A stretch of 64,000 bases of DNA from Chryseobacterium vaccae. Lineage in GTDB: Bacteria; Bacteroidota; Bacteroidia; Flavobacteriales; Weeksellaceae. The stretch lies in the NCBI RefSeq assembly GCF_009602705.1, contig NZ_VSWH01000001.1:1860001-1924000 (forward strand), read 5' to 3'. A program made the position numbers and the translations under genes. Below the pieces are notes generated by a model, which was not told the DNA's origin, ran no database searches, and was given only the letters and a program-made list of their open reading frames with translations. Shown here piece after piece: positions 18,068 to 25,341 of this stretch (the stretch's first letter is position 1; each line of letters begins with the position of its first letter).

Positions 18068-20110
18068 TTGAGAATACCTAATCCTGTATTTATGCCTCTA
18101 AAATGTGATATGCAGGGTGAAGACGATTTAAGAGGGCTTGCCAAAATCATGGCATTTATGCGAGCGGTCAGCATTATTGTAGTATTAATGCATCTGTATT
18201 GGTTTTGTTACGGATTTTTTGCACAGCGACAATGGACACTGGAACTCGTCAATAAGATACTTTATAATTTTAACAAAACAGCAGGGTTATTTTCTCATGC
18301 CATTTACTCTAAGCTCTTCGCTATTATATTGCTAGGTTTGAGTTGTCTTGGTACAAAAGGCGTAAAGAATGAGATAATCACCCGGAAAAAAATTAGTATC
18401 GCTTTTTCTATTGGTTTTGTCCTATTCTTTTTAAACTCAATTATTTTACAACTTGATACCAGCTTTACAGCTGTACTTTATATTCTATCTACCGGCTCCG
18501 GATACATTTTACTGATGCAGGCAGGAGTCTGGACAGGCCGTTTACTGAAAACGAATTTGATGACCGATGTTTTTAACAATGAGAACGAAAGTTTTCAACA
18601 GGAGACTCAATTACTCTATAACGAGTACTCTGTTAATCTTCCAACCAAGTTCTATTATCAGGGAAAGTGGCATCAGGGATGGATTAATGTGGTTAATCCG
18701 TTTCGTGCCACCATTGTCTTAGGAACCCCGGGCTCAGGAAAATCATACGCCATTGTCAACAACTATATCAGACAGCATATCGAAAAAGGATTTTCGATGT
18801 ACATCTACGATTTTAAATTTGATGATCTGTCTACTATTACTTACAATCATCTTATCAATCATTTCGATGCTTATACAGTAAAGCCGAAATTCTATATCAT
18901 CAACTTTGACGACCCTAGAAAAAGTCATCGTTGTAATCCCTTAAATCCTAATTTTATGACGGATATATCGGATGCGTACGAAGCTGCCTACACCATCATG
19001 TTAAACCTTAACAGAAGCTGGATACAAAAACAGGGCGATTTCTTTGTTGAGAGTCCTATCATACTGCTAGCTGCCATCATATGGTTTCTTAAAATTTATA
19101 AGAACGGCAAATACTGCACTTTTCCACATGCTATTGAACTGTTGAACAAAAAATACAAAGATGTTTTTACGATATTAACATCTTATTCTGAATTAGAGAA
19201 CTACCTCTCTCCTTTTATGGATGCATGGCAGGGCGGTGCACAGGATCAGTTGCAGGGGCAAATCGCGTCTGCAAAGATTCCTTTGTCAAGAATGATCTCA
19301 CCACAATTGTATTGGGTAATGACTGGAGATGATTTTTCTTTAGATATCAATAATCCTGAAGAACCCAAAATATTGTGCGTAGGAAACAATCCGGATCGTC
19401 AGAACATTTATTCTGCCGCGTTAGGATTGTACAATTCAAGAATTGTTAAGCTGATCAATAAAAAAGGACAGTTAAAGAGTTCTGTGATTATTGATGAGCT
19501 TCCCACTATTTATTTCAGAGGCTTGGATAATTTAATTGCAACTGCCAGAAGTAACAAAGTTTCTGTATGTCTCGGATTTCAGGATTTTTCCCAATTGGCC
19601 AGGGACTATGGGGACAAGGAAAGTAAGGTTATTCAGAACACAGTAGGAAATATCTTTAGTGGGCAAGTGGTTGGAGAAACAGCAAAAACCTTATCTGAAC
19701 GTTTTGGAAAAGTACTCCAGAAAAGACAAAGTATATCCATCAATCGCAATGATACTTCAACCTCCATCTCTACCCAATTGGACAGTTTGATTCCTGCTTC
19801 GAAAATCTCAACCCTGACACAGGGATTTTTTGTCGGTGCTGTATCAGATAACTTTGATGAAAGGATTGATCAGAAGATCTTTCATTCGGAGATTGTTGTG
19901 GATACAATTAAGCTTTCTCGGGAGGCGAAAGACTTTCAGAAAATACCAAAGATCCGATCTTTCACTGATATAGACGGAAATGATCTGATGCAAAAACAGA
20001 TTGAAGAAAATTACAAAGGAGTCAAGGCAGATATTCTTAGCATTGTCACCAATGAGATGGACAGAATAAAAAATGATCCCGGCTTACAGCACTTAATGAA
20101 AAATGATTAA
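18068..20110 (+). CDS. mobC: Type IV coupling protein MobC (VirD4/TraG-like)
   Basis: A 680-residue coupling ATPase that brings the relaxase-DNA complex to the transfer channel. Several membrane helices lie in the first 170 residues. Walker A 'LGTPGSGKSYAI' is at about residues 219-230, Walker B 'SVIIDELPTIYF' near 475, and a TraM-recognition-like region follows. The frame starts with TTG at 18068; in-frame ATGs at 18092 and 18110 ('MQGEDDLRGL') are also possible, and the last resembles family N-termini best. It follows mobB by 84 bases. Confidence 0.92.
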   Translation: MRIPNPVFMPLKCDMQGEDDLRGLAKIMAFMRAVSIIVVLMHLYWFCYGFFAQRQWTLELVNKILYNFNKTAGLFSHAIYSKLFAIILLGLSCLGTKGVKNEIITRKKISIAFSIGFVLFFLNSIILQLDTSFTAVLYILSTGSGYILLMQAGVWTGRLLKTNLMTDVFNNENESFQQETQLLYNEYSVNLPTKFYYQGKWHQGWINVVNPFRATIVLGTPGSGKSYAIVNNYIRQHIEKGFSMYIYDFKFDDLSTITYNHLINHFDAYTVKPKFYIINFDDPRKSHRCNPLNPNFMTDISDAYEAAYTIMLNLNRSWIQKQGDFFVESPIILLAAIIWFLKIYKNGKYCTFPHAIELLNKKYKDVFTILTSYSELENYLSPFMDAWQGGAQDQLQGQIASAKIPLSRMISPQLYWVMTGDDFSLDINNPEEPKILCVGNNPDRQNIYSAALGLYNSRIVKLINKKGQLKSSVIIDELPTIYFRGLDNLIATARSNKVSVCLGFQDFSQLARDYGDKESKVIQNTVGNIFSGQVVGETAKTLSERFGKVLQKRQSISINRNDTSTSISTQLDSLIPASKISTLTQGFFVGAVSDNFDERIDQKIFHSEIVVDTIKLSREAKDFQKIPKIRSFTDIDGNDLMQKQIEENYKGVKADILSIVTNEMDRIKNDPGLQHLMKND

Positions 20111-20116
20111 ATAGTG

Positions 20117-20150
20117 AAACCTCAAATACCAAACGATTTGAGGTTTTTAT
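20117..20150 (+). terminator. Terminator after mobC
   Basis: AAACCTCAAAT (20117-20127) pairs with ATTTGAGGTTT (20136-20146), followed by further T residues. It separates mobC from the convergent rteC-like gene. Confidence 0.85.
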
Positions 20151-20162
20151 TGGGTATTTATG

Positions 20163-21008
20163 TTACTCAGCATCATTGTTCATAAAATATTGATTCAAAT
20201 TATCACTCACCAATTGAAGGAATTTGGTTGGTCCCTGTTTTCGGTTACGGATTTCAAAGATGGTTTTATGAAAATTACCCAAATCGCAATCCAATGACTT
20301 TTCTGTAAATTTTATGACCTCGCTTAACTCGATATTACCACCGTTAAAACAACGCATCTGGTAAAGCGCATAGATAAGCTCTATAAGACCGACCTTTGAT
20401 CCCGACCAGCTAAGAGGAGAAAATACTTTTGCAGTAAAGTTATCATTCGAACTTTCAATTTGCTTTTTTAAATACTGATCAAATTGCTGATTGGAAATAA
20501 ATCTGGCGATCATATGATCGTGGGAAGTTGTAAAACTTGGATCATAGTTATAAAACCCGGATGATAGCTTCATCTTCAAATCATAAGAATTACGGACAAA
20601 TATTTTATGATCAAGATAGGTCGCTTCTCGTTTATAGTAACTGTAAAATTCAGAATGCTCCAAATAAAAGTTTTTCAATTTTTCCTGTTCTGCTTCATAA
20701 TATTTTTTTAAAGTCTTATTTCCGGCAGCCGGTTTATGAGATTCAATATCCAATACTGCAGAATAATAAATAAATTTTGAGATAAACTGCGGTTTCAGTT
20801 TTTTAAAAAACAATACCTCTTCAGCAATGTGATCAAAATGGTGGTTTGAAACCAGAAGTTTTAATTTCCTTATCGACTCATCAATAATAAGTAATGCCTT
20901 TTCCGAAGTTTTAATCAGATCATTTCCGTCAGTGTTGACTTCGTTAATCTTTAGATCCAGATCCTCTAATAATTGTGAAGTTCTTTTAAAAATAGTTTTT
21001 GTTACCAT
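20163..21008 (-). CDS. rteC: RteC-domain protein
   Basis: A 281-residue helical protein matching the RteC family: 'FFKKLKPQFISKFIYY', 'YYEAEQEKLKNFYLEH', 'SWSGSKVGLIELIYALYQ' and a C-terminal 'IFEIRNRKQGPTKFLQLVSDNLNQ' in parts. In CTnDOT, RteC activates excision genes in response to the RteA/B system. No rteA or rteB is seen here, so control must differ or the partner genes lie elsewhere. It stands alone on the minus strand between the mob genes and the cargo locus. Confidence 0.88.
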   Translation of the reverse strand: MVTKTIFKRTSQLLEDLDLKINEVNTDGNDLIKTSEKALLIIDESIRKLKLLVSNHHFDHIAEEVLFFKKLKPQFISKFIYYSAVLDIESHKPAAGNKTLKKYYEAEQEKLKNFYLEHSEFYSYYKREATYLDHKIFVRNSYDLKMKLSSGFYNYDPSFTTSHDHMIARFISNQQFDQYLKKQIESSNDNFTAKVFSPLSWSGSKVGLIELIYALYQMRCFNGGNIELSEVIKFTEKSLDCDLGNFHKTIFEIRNRKQGPTKFLQLVSDNLNQYFMNNDAE

Positions 21009-21054
21009 GTCCTTTTTTCAGAAATTTACAAAAATTACCTAAAGCATTACATAA

Positions 21055-22758
21055 TCAACTAATACCCAGCTCCTTTTTCCGATTCTTTATATAATCAGTA
21101 GGTCTTATCCCATTGATATCAAAGAACAGATTTGAAAAGTTCTGACGTGCAGCTATACCGCATTCTTCGGCCAATGCTTCGATAGTATAGTTTAAATATT
21201 TACTGTTGGTATTAAGTAAGTTAGTGATATAATTGATTCTCAGTTCGGCCATGTATTTATTAAAATTCATCCCTTTTTGTTCATTGATATAAACCGAAAG
21301 ATATTGGGAATTGGTTCCCAGCTTTAAAGCAATACTTTTCTGCGTAATCCCTTTCTTTCTGAAATACTGTTCCTGCTCAAACTTCTGAAGCTTTTCTTTT
21401 ATTTCTAAGGCCATTTCCGGGGTAAGAGAAGTCTTTCTTACAGGGAGCTCTATCATTTCTTCTCTTAAAACATCATTGATATTATATTTTCCTTCAGTAA
21501 TTCTCTTTTGGAGAAGCTGATATTGCTTTTTAATCTTTTGATCTCTTCGATGCCGGACAACAAAAAAGCCAAGAATTACACTTCCTGAAGCAATCAGCAT
21601 CTGAGCAAATACTATTTTTTTGGTACTGGATCTCTCGATTTCTTCTTTTGCATCCATCAATGTACGTCGGTCAAAATCTTTATGAAGTTTCAAAGATAAA
21701 TATGGAAAATCTTTACTGATTAAACTATCTGCTTTTAAAAGCTGATTGGTATAGTACAGCTGCTTTTCGACATTCTTATCTTTATAATGATCAATAAGAT
21801 AGTGATAACTCTTATACACCTCAGGAAGTATAAAATCATGTTTGTTGAAAATAGAGTCTATTTTGTTATAACATCCTGTAGCCCTATTTATATTATCCTG
21901 CGCTTCATAAGTTTTACCCAGGTAATAATATACTACAGAAGCCCAGGCGAAATCGTTTCTGTTAAGAATAGTGGGTAAAGATTTTTGCAAGTAATCCCGA
22001 GCACCAACATAATCTTTATTATGAAATCTGGAAATTCCGATGCATTTGAGAAAATAGCTTTTTTCCAATGCAAAATCGCTATTATTGGCGGTTAACCGAT
22101 AACCCAACATACTTAAACTGTCGCTCTTGTTAAAGTTATTCAGATATCTGTTAAGTACGGTCAGTTGATGTAAGCAGTTGAGATACGCCTTCCCATAATT
22201 AAACTTTTCATTTTCATGATGGTTTTCATTCAACTTTGGCCTGTAAAATGAAATACATTCAAGAAAATGTTTCATTGCGTCATCATAATAGCCCAAATGA
22301 CTTTTTACAATTCCTAAATGATAGAGAACTTTATACCGATGGTACTCATCTTTTGAACCTTTTGAGTGGGTATAGGCTTTAATATACTCATTTAAAGCTA
22401 GCTTAAATTTTTTTTGATAAAAATAATAGATGATTCCCTTACTTAGATACTCTTTACTGATATCATCTTGGGTTCCATGCTTTAAGCTGGCAGTAAGCGC
22501 ACTATCAGCATACTTCATTTTGTTTTTAAAGTCAAATTGTCTCGCATCTCTATACCCTTGAATCAGCTTTGAAAAATTATTTTCGTTTTTTGCTTTCTCA
22601 ATGTACAGTTTTACATAGGGCATTGCATGAACGTCATCTATTTCCATTTTTTCATAATGCTTTCTAATTTCACTGAAAGTTTTTTCCTCTTTGTTTTGTG
22701 AAAATAAAAATTGTGAAAAAGTAGGAAATATGATGAGAAAGTAATAAAACTTTTTCAT
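21055..22758 (-). CDS. Membrane-spanning TPR / AraC-type transcription regulator
   Basis: A 567-residue one-protein signalling system. A signal peptide (1-20) is followed by about 350 residues of tetratricopeptide-like helices on the outer side of the inner membrane. One membrane helix spans about 382-401, then a basic linker and a C-terminal AraC-type double helix-turn-helix domain (about 470-567, with 'TIEALAEECGIA.RQNFSNLF' and 'GIRPTDYIKNRK'). It is divergent from the peptide/MauE operon. The 22-bp-period direct repeats in between are a good candidate binding site. The signal sensed is unknown; a cell-surface peptide is one possibility. Confidence 0.85.
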   Translation of the reverse strand: MKKFYYFLIIFPTFSQFLFSQNKEEKTFSEIRKHYEKMEIDDVHAMPYVKLYIEKAKNENNFSKLIQGYRDARQFDFKNKMKYADSALTASLKHGTQDDISKEYLSKGIIYYFYQKKFKLALNEYIKAYTHSKGSKDEYHRYKVLYHLGIVKSHLGYYDDAMKHFLECISFYRPKLNENHHENEKFNYGKAYLNCLHQLTVLNRYLNNFNKSDSLSMLGYRLTANNSDFALEKSYFLKCIGISRFHNKDYVGARDYLQKSLPTILNRNDFAWASVVYYYLGKTYEAQDNINRATGCYNKIDSIFNKHDFILPEVYKSYHYLIDHYKDKNVEKQLYYTNQLLKADSLISKDFPYLSLKLHKDFDRRTLMDAKEEIERSSTKKIVFAQMLIASGSVILGFFVVRHRRDQKIKKQYQLLQKRITEGKYNINDVLREEMIELPVRKTSLTPEMALEIKEKLQKFEQEQYFRKKGITQKSIALKLGTNSQYLSVYINEQKGMNFNKYMAELRINYITNLLNTNSKYLNYTIEALAEECGIAARQNFSNLFFDINGIRPTDYIKNRKKELGIS

Positions 22759-22903
22759 AGCCTGATATTTAGAACCTCACTATCTCAAAAATAAACATTT
22801 ATGTTTTAAATAAATCAAAATTCAATGAATTAAATAACAGAAAGACAAAAATCCTGTAAAACATGCAAATACAACCACTTAAACTCAGATATTCTAATGT
22901 ATT

Positions 22904-22940
22904 AATTTTAAAATTGAGACGTAACAATTTTAAAATAGAG
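22904..22940 (+). promoter_or_regulatory. Direct repeat operator upstream of peptide operon
   Basis: Two 15-base copies of AATTTTAAAATwGAG (w = T, then A) start at 22904 and 22926, a 22-base period of about two helical turns. They lie about 35-70 bases upstream of a -7 box. AraC-type activators commonly bind such repeats, and an AraC-type gene starts divergently at 22758. Confidence 0.6.
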
Positions 22941-22974
22941 CCATATAACAGTTTTTTTTAGCTTAAAAGCCGGA

Positions 22975-22982
22975 TAATTTTG
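22975..22982 (+). promoter_or_regulatory. Putative -7 box of the peptide/MauE operon
   Basis: TAATTTTG fits TAnnTTTG. It lies within a GCCGGAT (22969-22975) / ATCCGGC (23002-23008) inverted repeat and 53 bases before the first ATG. Confidence 0.5.
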
Positions 22983-23035
22983 ACAACAGAATTCTAATAT
23001 AATCCGGCCGGGATAACCAAATTAAAATTATCAAA

Positions 23036-23272
23036 ATGAAAAAGTTTATCCCATTTTTTAGCATAATGATCGCAACAGTTTGTCTACAAAACTGTACCCA
23101 TCGAGATGAAGATATGATCTCAAATAGTGAATATATTGAAAAATCAGAGTCCACAATAAATGGCTTAGTAATGAAACAGGATTCTGCTAAATCTATAGAA
23201 GTAATTGAAGATCCTGGAACAAAAGACCCTCCTGTCAGGGACGGTGATAATTGGCGGCTTACTCAGGATTAA
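23036..23272 (+). CDS. Small lipoprotein-like peptide precursor
   Basis: A 78-residue protein with an N-terminal hydrophobic segment and a lipobox-like 'VCLQNC' (Cys 20), so it is probably exported and perhaps lipid-anchored. The mature part is acidic and ends with a Pro-rich 'DPGTKDPPVRDGDNW' region. It is the first gene of an operon with the 55-residue peptide, MauE protein and DUF6520 protein. I do not know a function. The short size, export signal and redox partner gene make a secreted peptide role conceivable. Confidence 0.6.
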   Translation: MKKFIPFFSIMIATVCLQNCTHRDEDMISNSEYIEKSESTINGLVMKQDSAKSIEVIEDPGTKDPPVRDGDNWRLTQD

Positions 23273-23285
23273 AAAGCAAAAAACT

Positions 23286-23453
23286 ATGATTTCCCATACT
23301 TCCATATCAGTTACTACTGGCGTACCATGTCCAAAGAGTGGCATCTGGGAAAGTGTGGGGAATTTCAAAACAACCGTAGCCCTATTTAAGGGTGAACCGA
23401 TGCCTGAATATTGCGGATGGAAAATCAGATGGAGACTGGTTCAGGTCTGTTAA
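23286..23453 (+). CDS. 55-residue Cys-containing peptide
   Basis: A 55-residue product, 'MISHTSISVTTGVPCPKSG...', with Cys at 15, 43 and 55, the last being the C-terminal residue. The motif C-P-x-S-G-x-W, then K-G-x-x-M-P-x-Y-C-G and W-x-L suggests a compact beta fold. There is no signal peptide. The frame is open upstream to 23205, but that part overlaps the previous gene, and the ATG at 23286 follows its stop by 13 bases. The next gene starts 18 bases on. It is unnamed to my knowledge, and no function can be assigned. Confidence 0.55.
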   Translation: MISHTSISVTTGVPCPKSGIWESVGNFKTTVALFKGEPMPEYCGWKIRWRLVQVC

Positions 23454-23471
23454 ACCCAATAATAACAAGCC

Positions 23472-24992
23472 ATGAAAAACTTCCAAACTATCTTTATCAA
23501 AACTGTTTCCTGCTTTTTTATTCTATTGTTTGTTTATGCAAGTGTGAGCAAATTGTTAGATTTTGAAAACTTCCAAGTTCAAATTGCTCAGTCACCATTA
23601 CTTAGTGCTTATGCAGGTGTTATTTCTTATGCTGTTATTATTGTAGAATTAATTATTGTACTGTTATTAATTTTTCCAAGCAGTAGATTGATTGGATTAT
23701 ACTTATCAACTGCTTTAATGTCAGCATTTACGATCTATATATTTCTCATTTTAAATTACAGTGAATTTGTTCCGTGCTCATGTGGAGGAATCTTAGAAAA
23801 AATGGGATGGACTGAACATCTGATTTTTAATATTCTTTGTGTAATTATGGGAGGTTTATCAGTTCTCACCACCGAAAGAGCAAATCACAAGACTACCCGT
23901 AAAACAGCATTAATCTTAGGAATTTCCAATATGTTGAGTTGTATCCTCGTCATTGTCTTGTTTTTCAAGTCAGAACACATCATAAAACAGGAAAACAATT
24001 TTACCAGAAGGTTTCTGATGCATCCTATTTTAAAAATAAAAAGTATGGATCTGGAGAACCATTCATTTTATTTTGCCGGTGCTAAAAATGAGGAGCTTTA
24101 CTTAGCTAACCGAAGCTTACCTCAAAATATATTAGCAGTTGATTCACTTTTAAAGAAAGCTGTAAATACTAAGATTGATCTGGAGCTCAGCAAATATCCA
24201 TTTAAAAAAATAGAGATTAAAGTTAAAGATCATAATTATTATATCTATGATGGAAATGTTCCCATCATATTAAAAGGCAAATTAGGTGATACACAAAATA
24301 AAGTCATCAGTTTGAATGATGCATTCTTTAGCCAGCTTGAAATTATTGATAGTAATAAAATTGTCATACGTACTCTTTCATCTCAAACCAAAAGTTTAAT
24401 GCTGGGAACCATTTTAATCAATAACAATGGTAAAAATTTTGTGAAACTGTATCCTAATCTGCTTGAAAAGCAAATAGACGGTGTTTTTGATTCTGACGGT
24501 TATCTTTCAGCCGATCCTATAAAACCGACTGTCAGCTATATTTACAGTTATAGAAACCAGTTTCTTGTAATGAACCATTCCATGCAGCTTATTCACAGAT
24601 GGAGAACTGTTGATACGACTAAAATCGCACAGATTAAAGTAACTCCGCTCTCCAATGGAAAATCTAAAATGTCTAAACCTGCATTAAAAGTCAATGGACA
24701 TGCAATCGTATACAGAGGACTCCTATTTAACCCTGCTCAATTAAGAGGAAGGCATGAATCTTTAAACAGATGGCAGGAAAGCAAAGTCATCGACATCTAT
24801 AATACTGCATCTCAGGAATATATTGGCAGTATGTACATCGACAATATTAAAAATAACAGCATGTCAGATTTTAGAGTTACCGACGAGCATTTATACGCAA
24901 TTGTTGGAAATCAGCTGGTACAATATAAACTTACCCAGCCGCTGAAAAAACATTTCAAAAACGGGGAAGCCGAAAACCGTGTTTCAGAGTAG
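23472..24992 (+). CDS. MauE/DoxX-type redox membrane protein with C-terminal extra domain
   Basis: A 506-residue fusion. Residues 1-140 form a four-helix MauE/DoxX-like membrane domain with a 'VPCSCGG' motif (Cys 102 and 104) next to a helix end, as in MauE-type thiol/disulfide proteins. A fifth helix spans about 147-167. About 340 residues follow, rich in beta strands with repeated hydrophobic-polar patterns, possibly a beta-propeller facing the periplasm. Classical MauE has only the membrane part. Neighbours encode Cys-bearing peptides, which fits a role in peptide oxidation, reduction or handling; this is inference. Confidence 0.72.
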   Translation: MKNFQTIFIKTVSCFFILLFVYASVSKLLDFENFQVQIAQSPLLSAYAGVISYAVIIVELIIVLLLIFPSSRLIGLYLSTALMSAFTIYIFLILNYSEFVPCSCGGILEKMGWTEHLIFNILCVIMGGLSVLTTERANHKTTRKTALILGISNMLSCILVIVLFFKSEHIIKQENNFTRRFLMHPILKIKSMDLENHSFYFAGAKNEELYLANRSLPQNILAVDSLLKKAVNTKIDLELSKYPFKKIEIKVKDHNYYIYDGNVPIILKGKLGDTQNKVISLNDAFFSQLEIIDSNKIVIRTLSSQTKSLMLGTILINNNGKNFVKLYPNLLEKQIDGVFDSDGYLSADPIKPTVSYIYSYRNQFLVMNHSMQLIHRWRTVDTTKIAQIKVTPLSNGKSKMSKPALKVNGHAIVYRGLLFNPAQLRGRHESLNRWQESKVIDIYNTASQEYIGSMYIDNIKNNSMSDFRVTDEHLYAIVGNQLVQYKLTQPLKKHFKNGEAENRVSE

Positions 24993-25017
24993 GCAGCAAA
25001 TCAAATATTTTTTTATT

Positions 25018-25290
25018 ATGAAAAAAATTCTTTTTCCTGTTATCCTGGTAGCACTGGGAACAGGGTCAGCTTTTGCCACCATGTTGGCAAAGAAGAGTAC
25101 ACGAGCTTTAGAGCCGGCTTACAGAATTGTTAGCTTGGGCGGTGGTCAGTTCCAATGTGAGGATGCTGATCAGGAATGCAGCAATATCGTTTCCGGTGAT
25201 GTCTGTGAATGGGCATTGGACGACAGTGTTGAACTGCATAGAATCGGTTCAGGCACGATGTGCGGAACACCGCTTTATAAAATTCCTTAG
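25018..25290 (+). CDS. DUF6520-like secreted Cys peptide
   Basis: A 90-residue protein with a good signal peptide ('LGTGSAFA' cut near residue 20). The mature part carries four Cys (47, 54, 63, 82), enough for two disulfides. The frame is open from 24979, overlapping the MauE gene, but the ATG at 25018 gives the signal peptide and is preferred. This resembles the DUF6520 family of small Flavobacteriia proteins usually found beside MauE/DoxX genes. It is a candidate substrate or product of the locus. It is followed by a terminator. Confidence 0.68.
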   Translation: MKKILFPVILVALGTGSAFATMLAKKSTRALEPAYRIVSLGGGQFQCEDADQECSNIVSGDVCEWALDDSVELHRIGSGTMCGTPLYKIP

Positions 25291-25316
25291 TGCTTTATTG
25301 TATTAAGTATTAGATC

Positions 25317-25341
25317 AGGGACGCTATTCAGTGTCCCTTTT
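25317..25341 (+). terminator. Terminator of the peptide/MauE operon
   Basis: AGGGAC (25317-25322) pairs with GTCCCT (25333-25338), followed by TTT. It overlaps the 3' end of the convergent peptidase gene. Confidence 0.65.
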
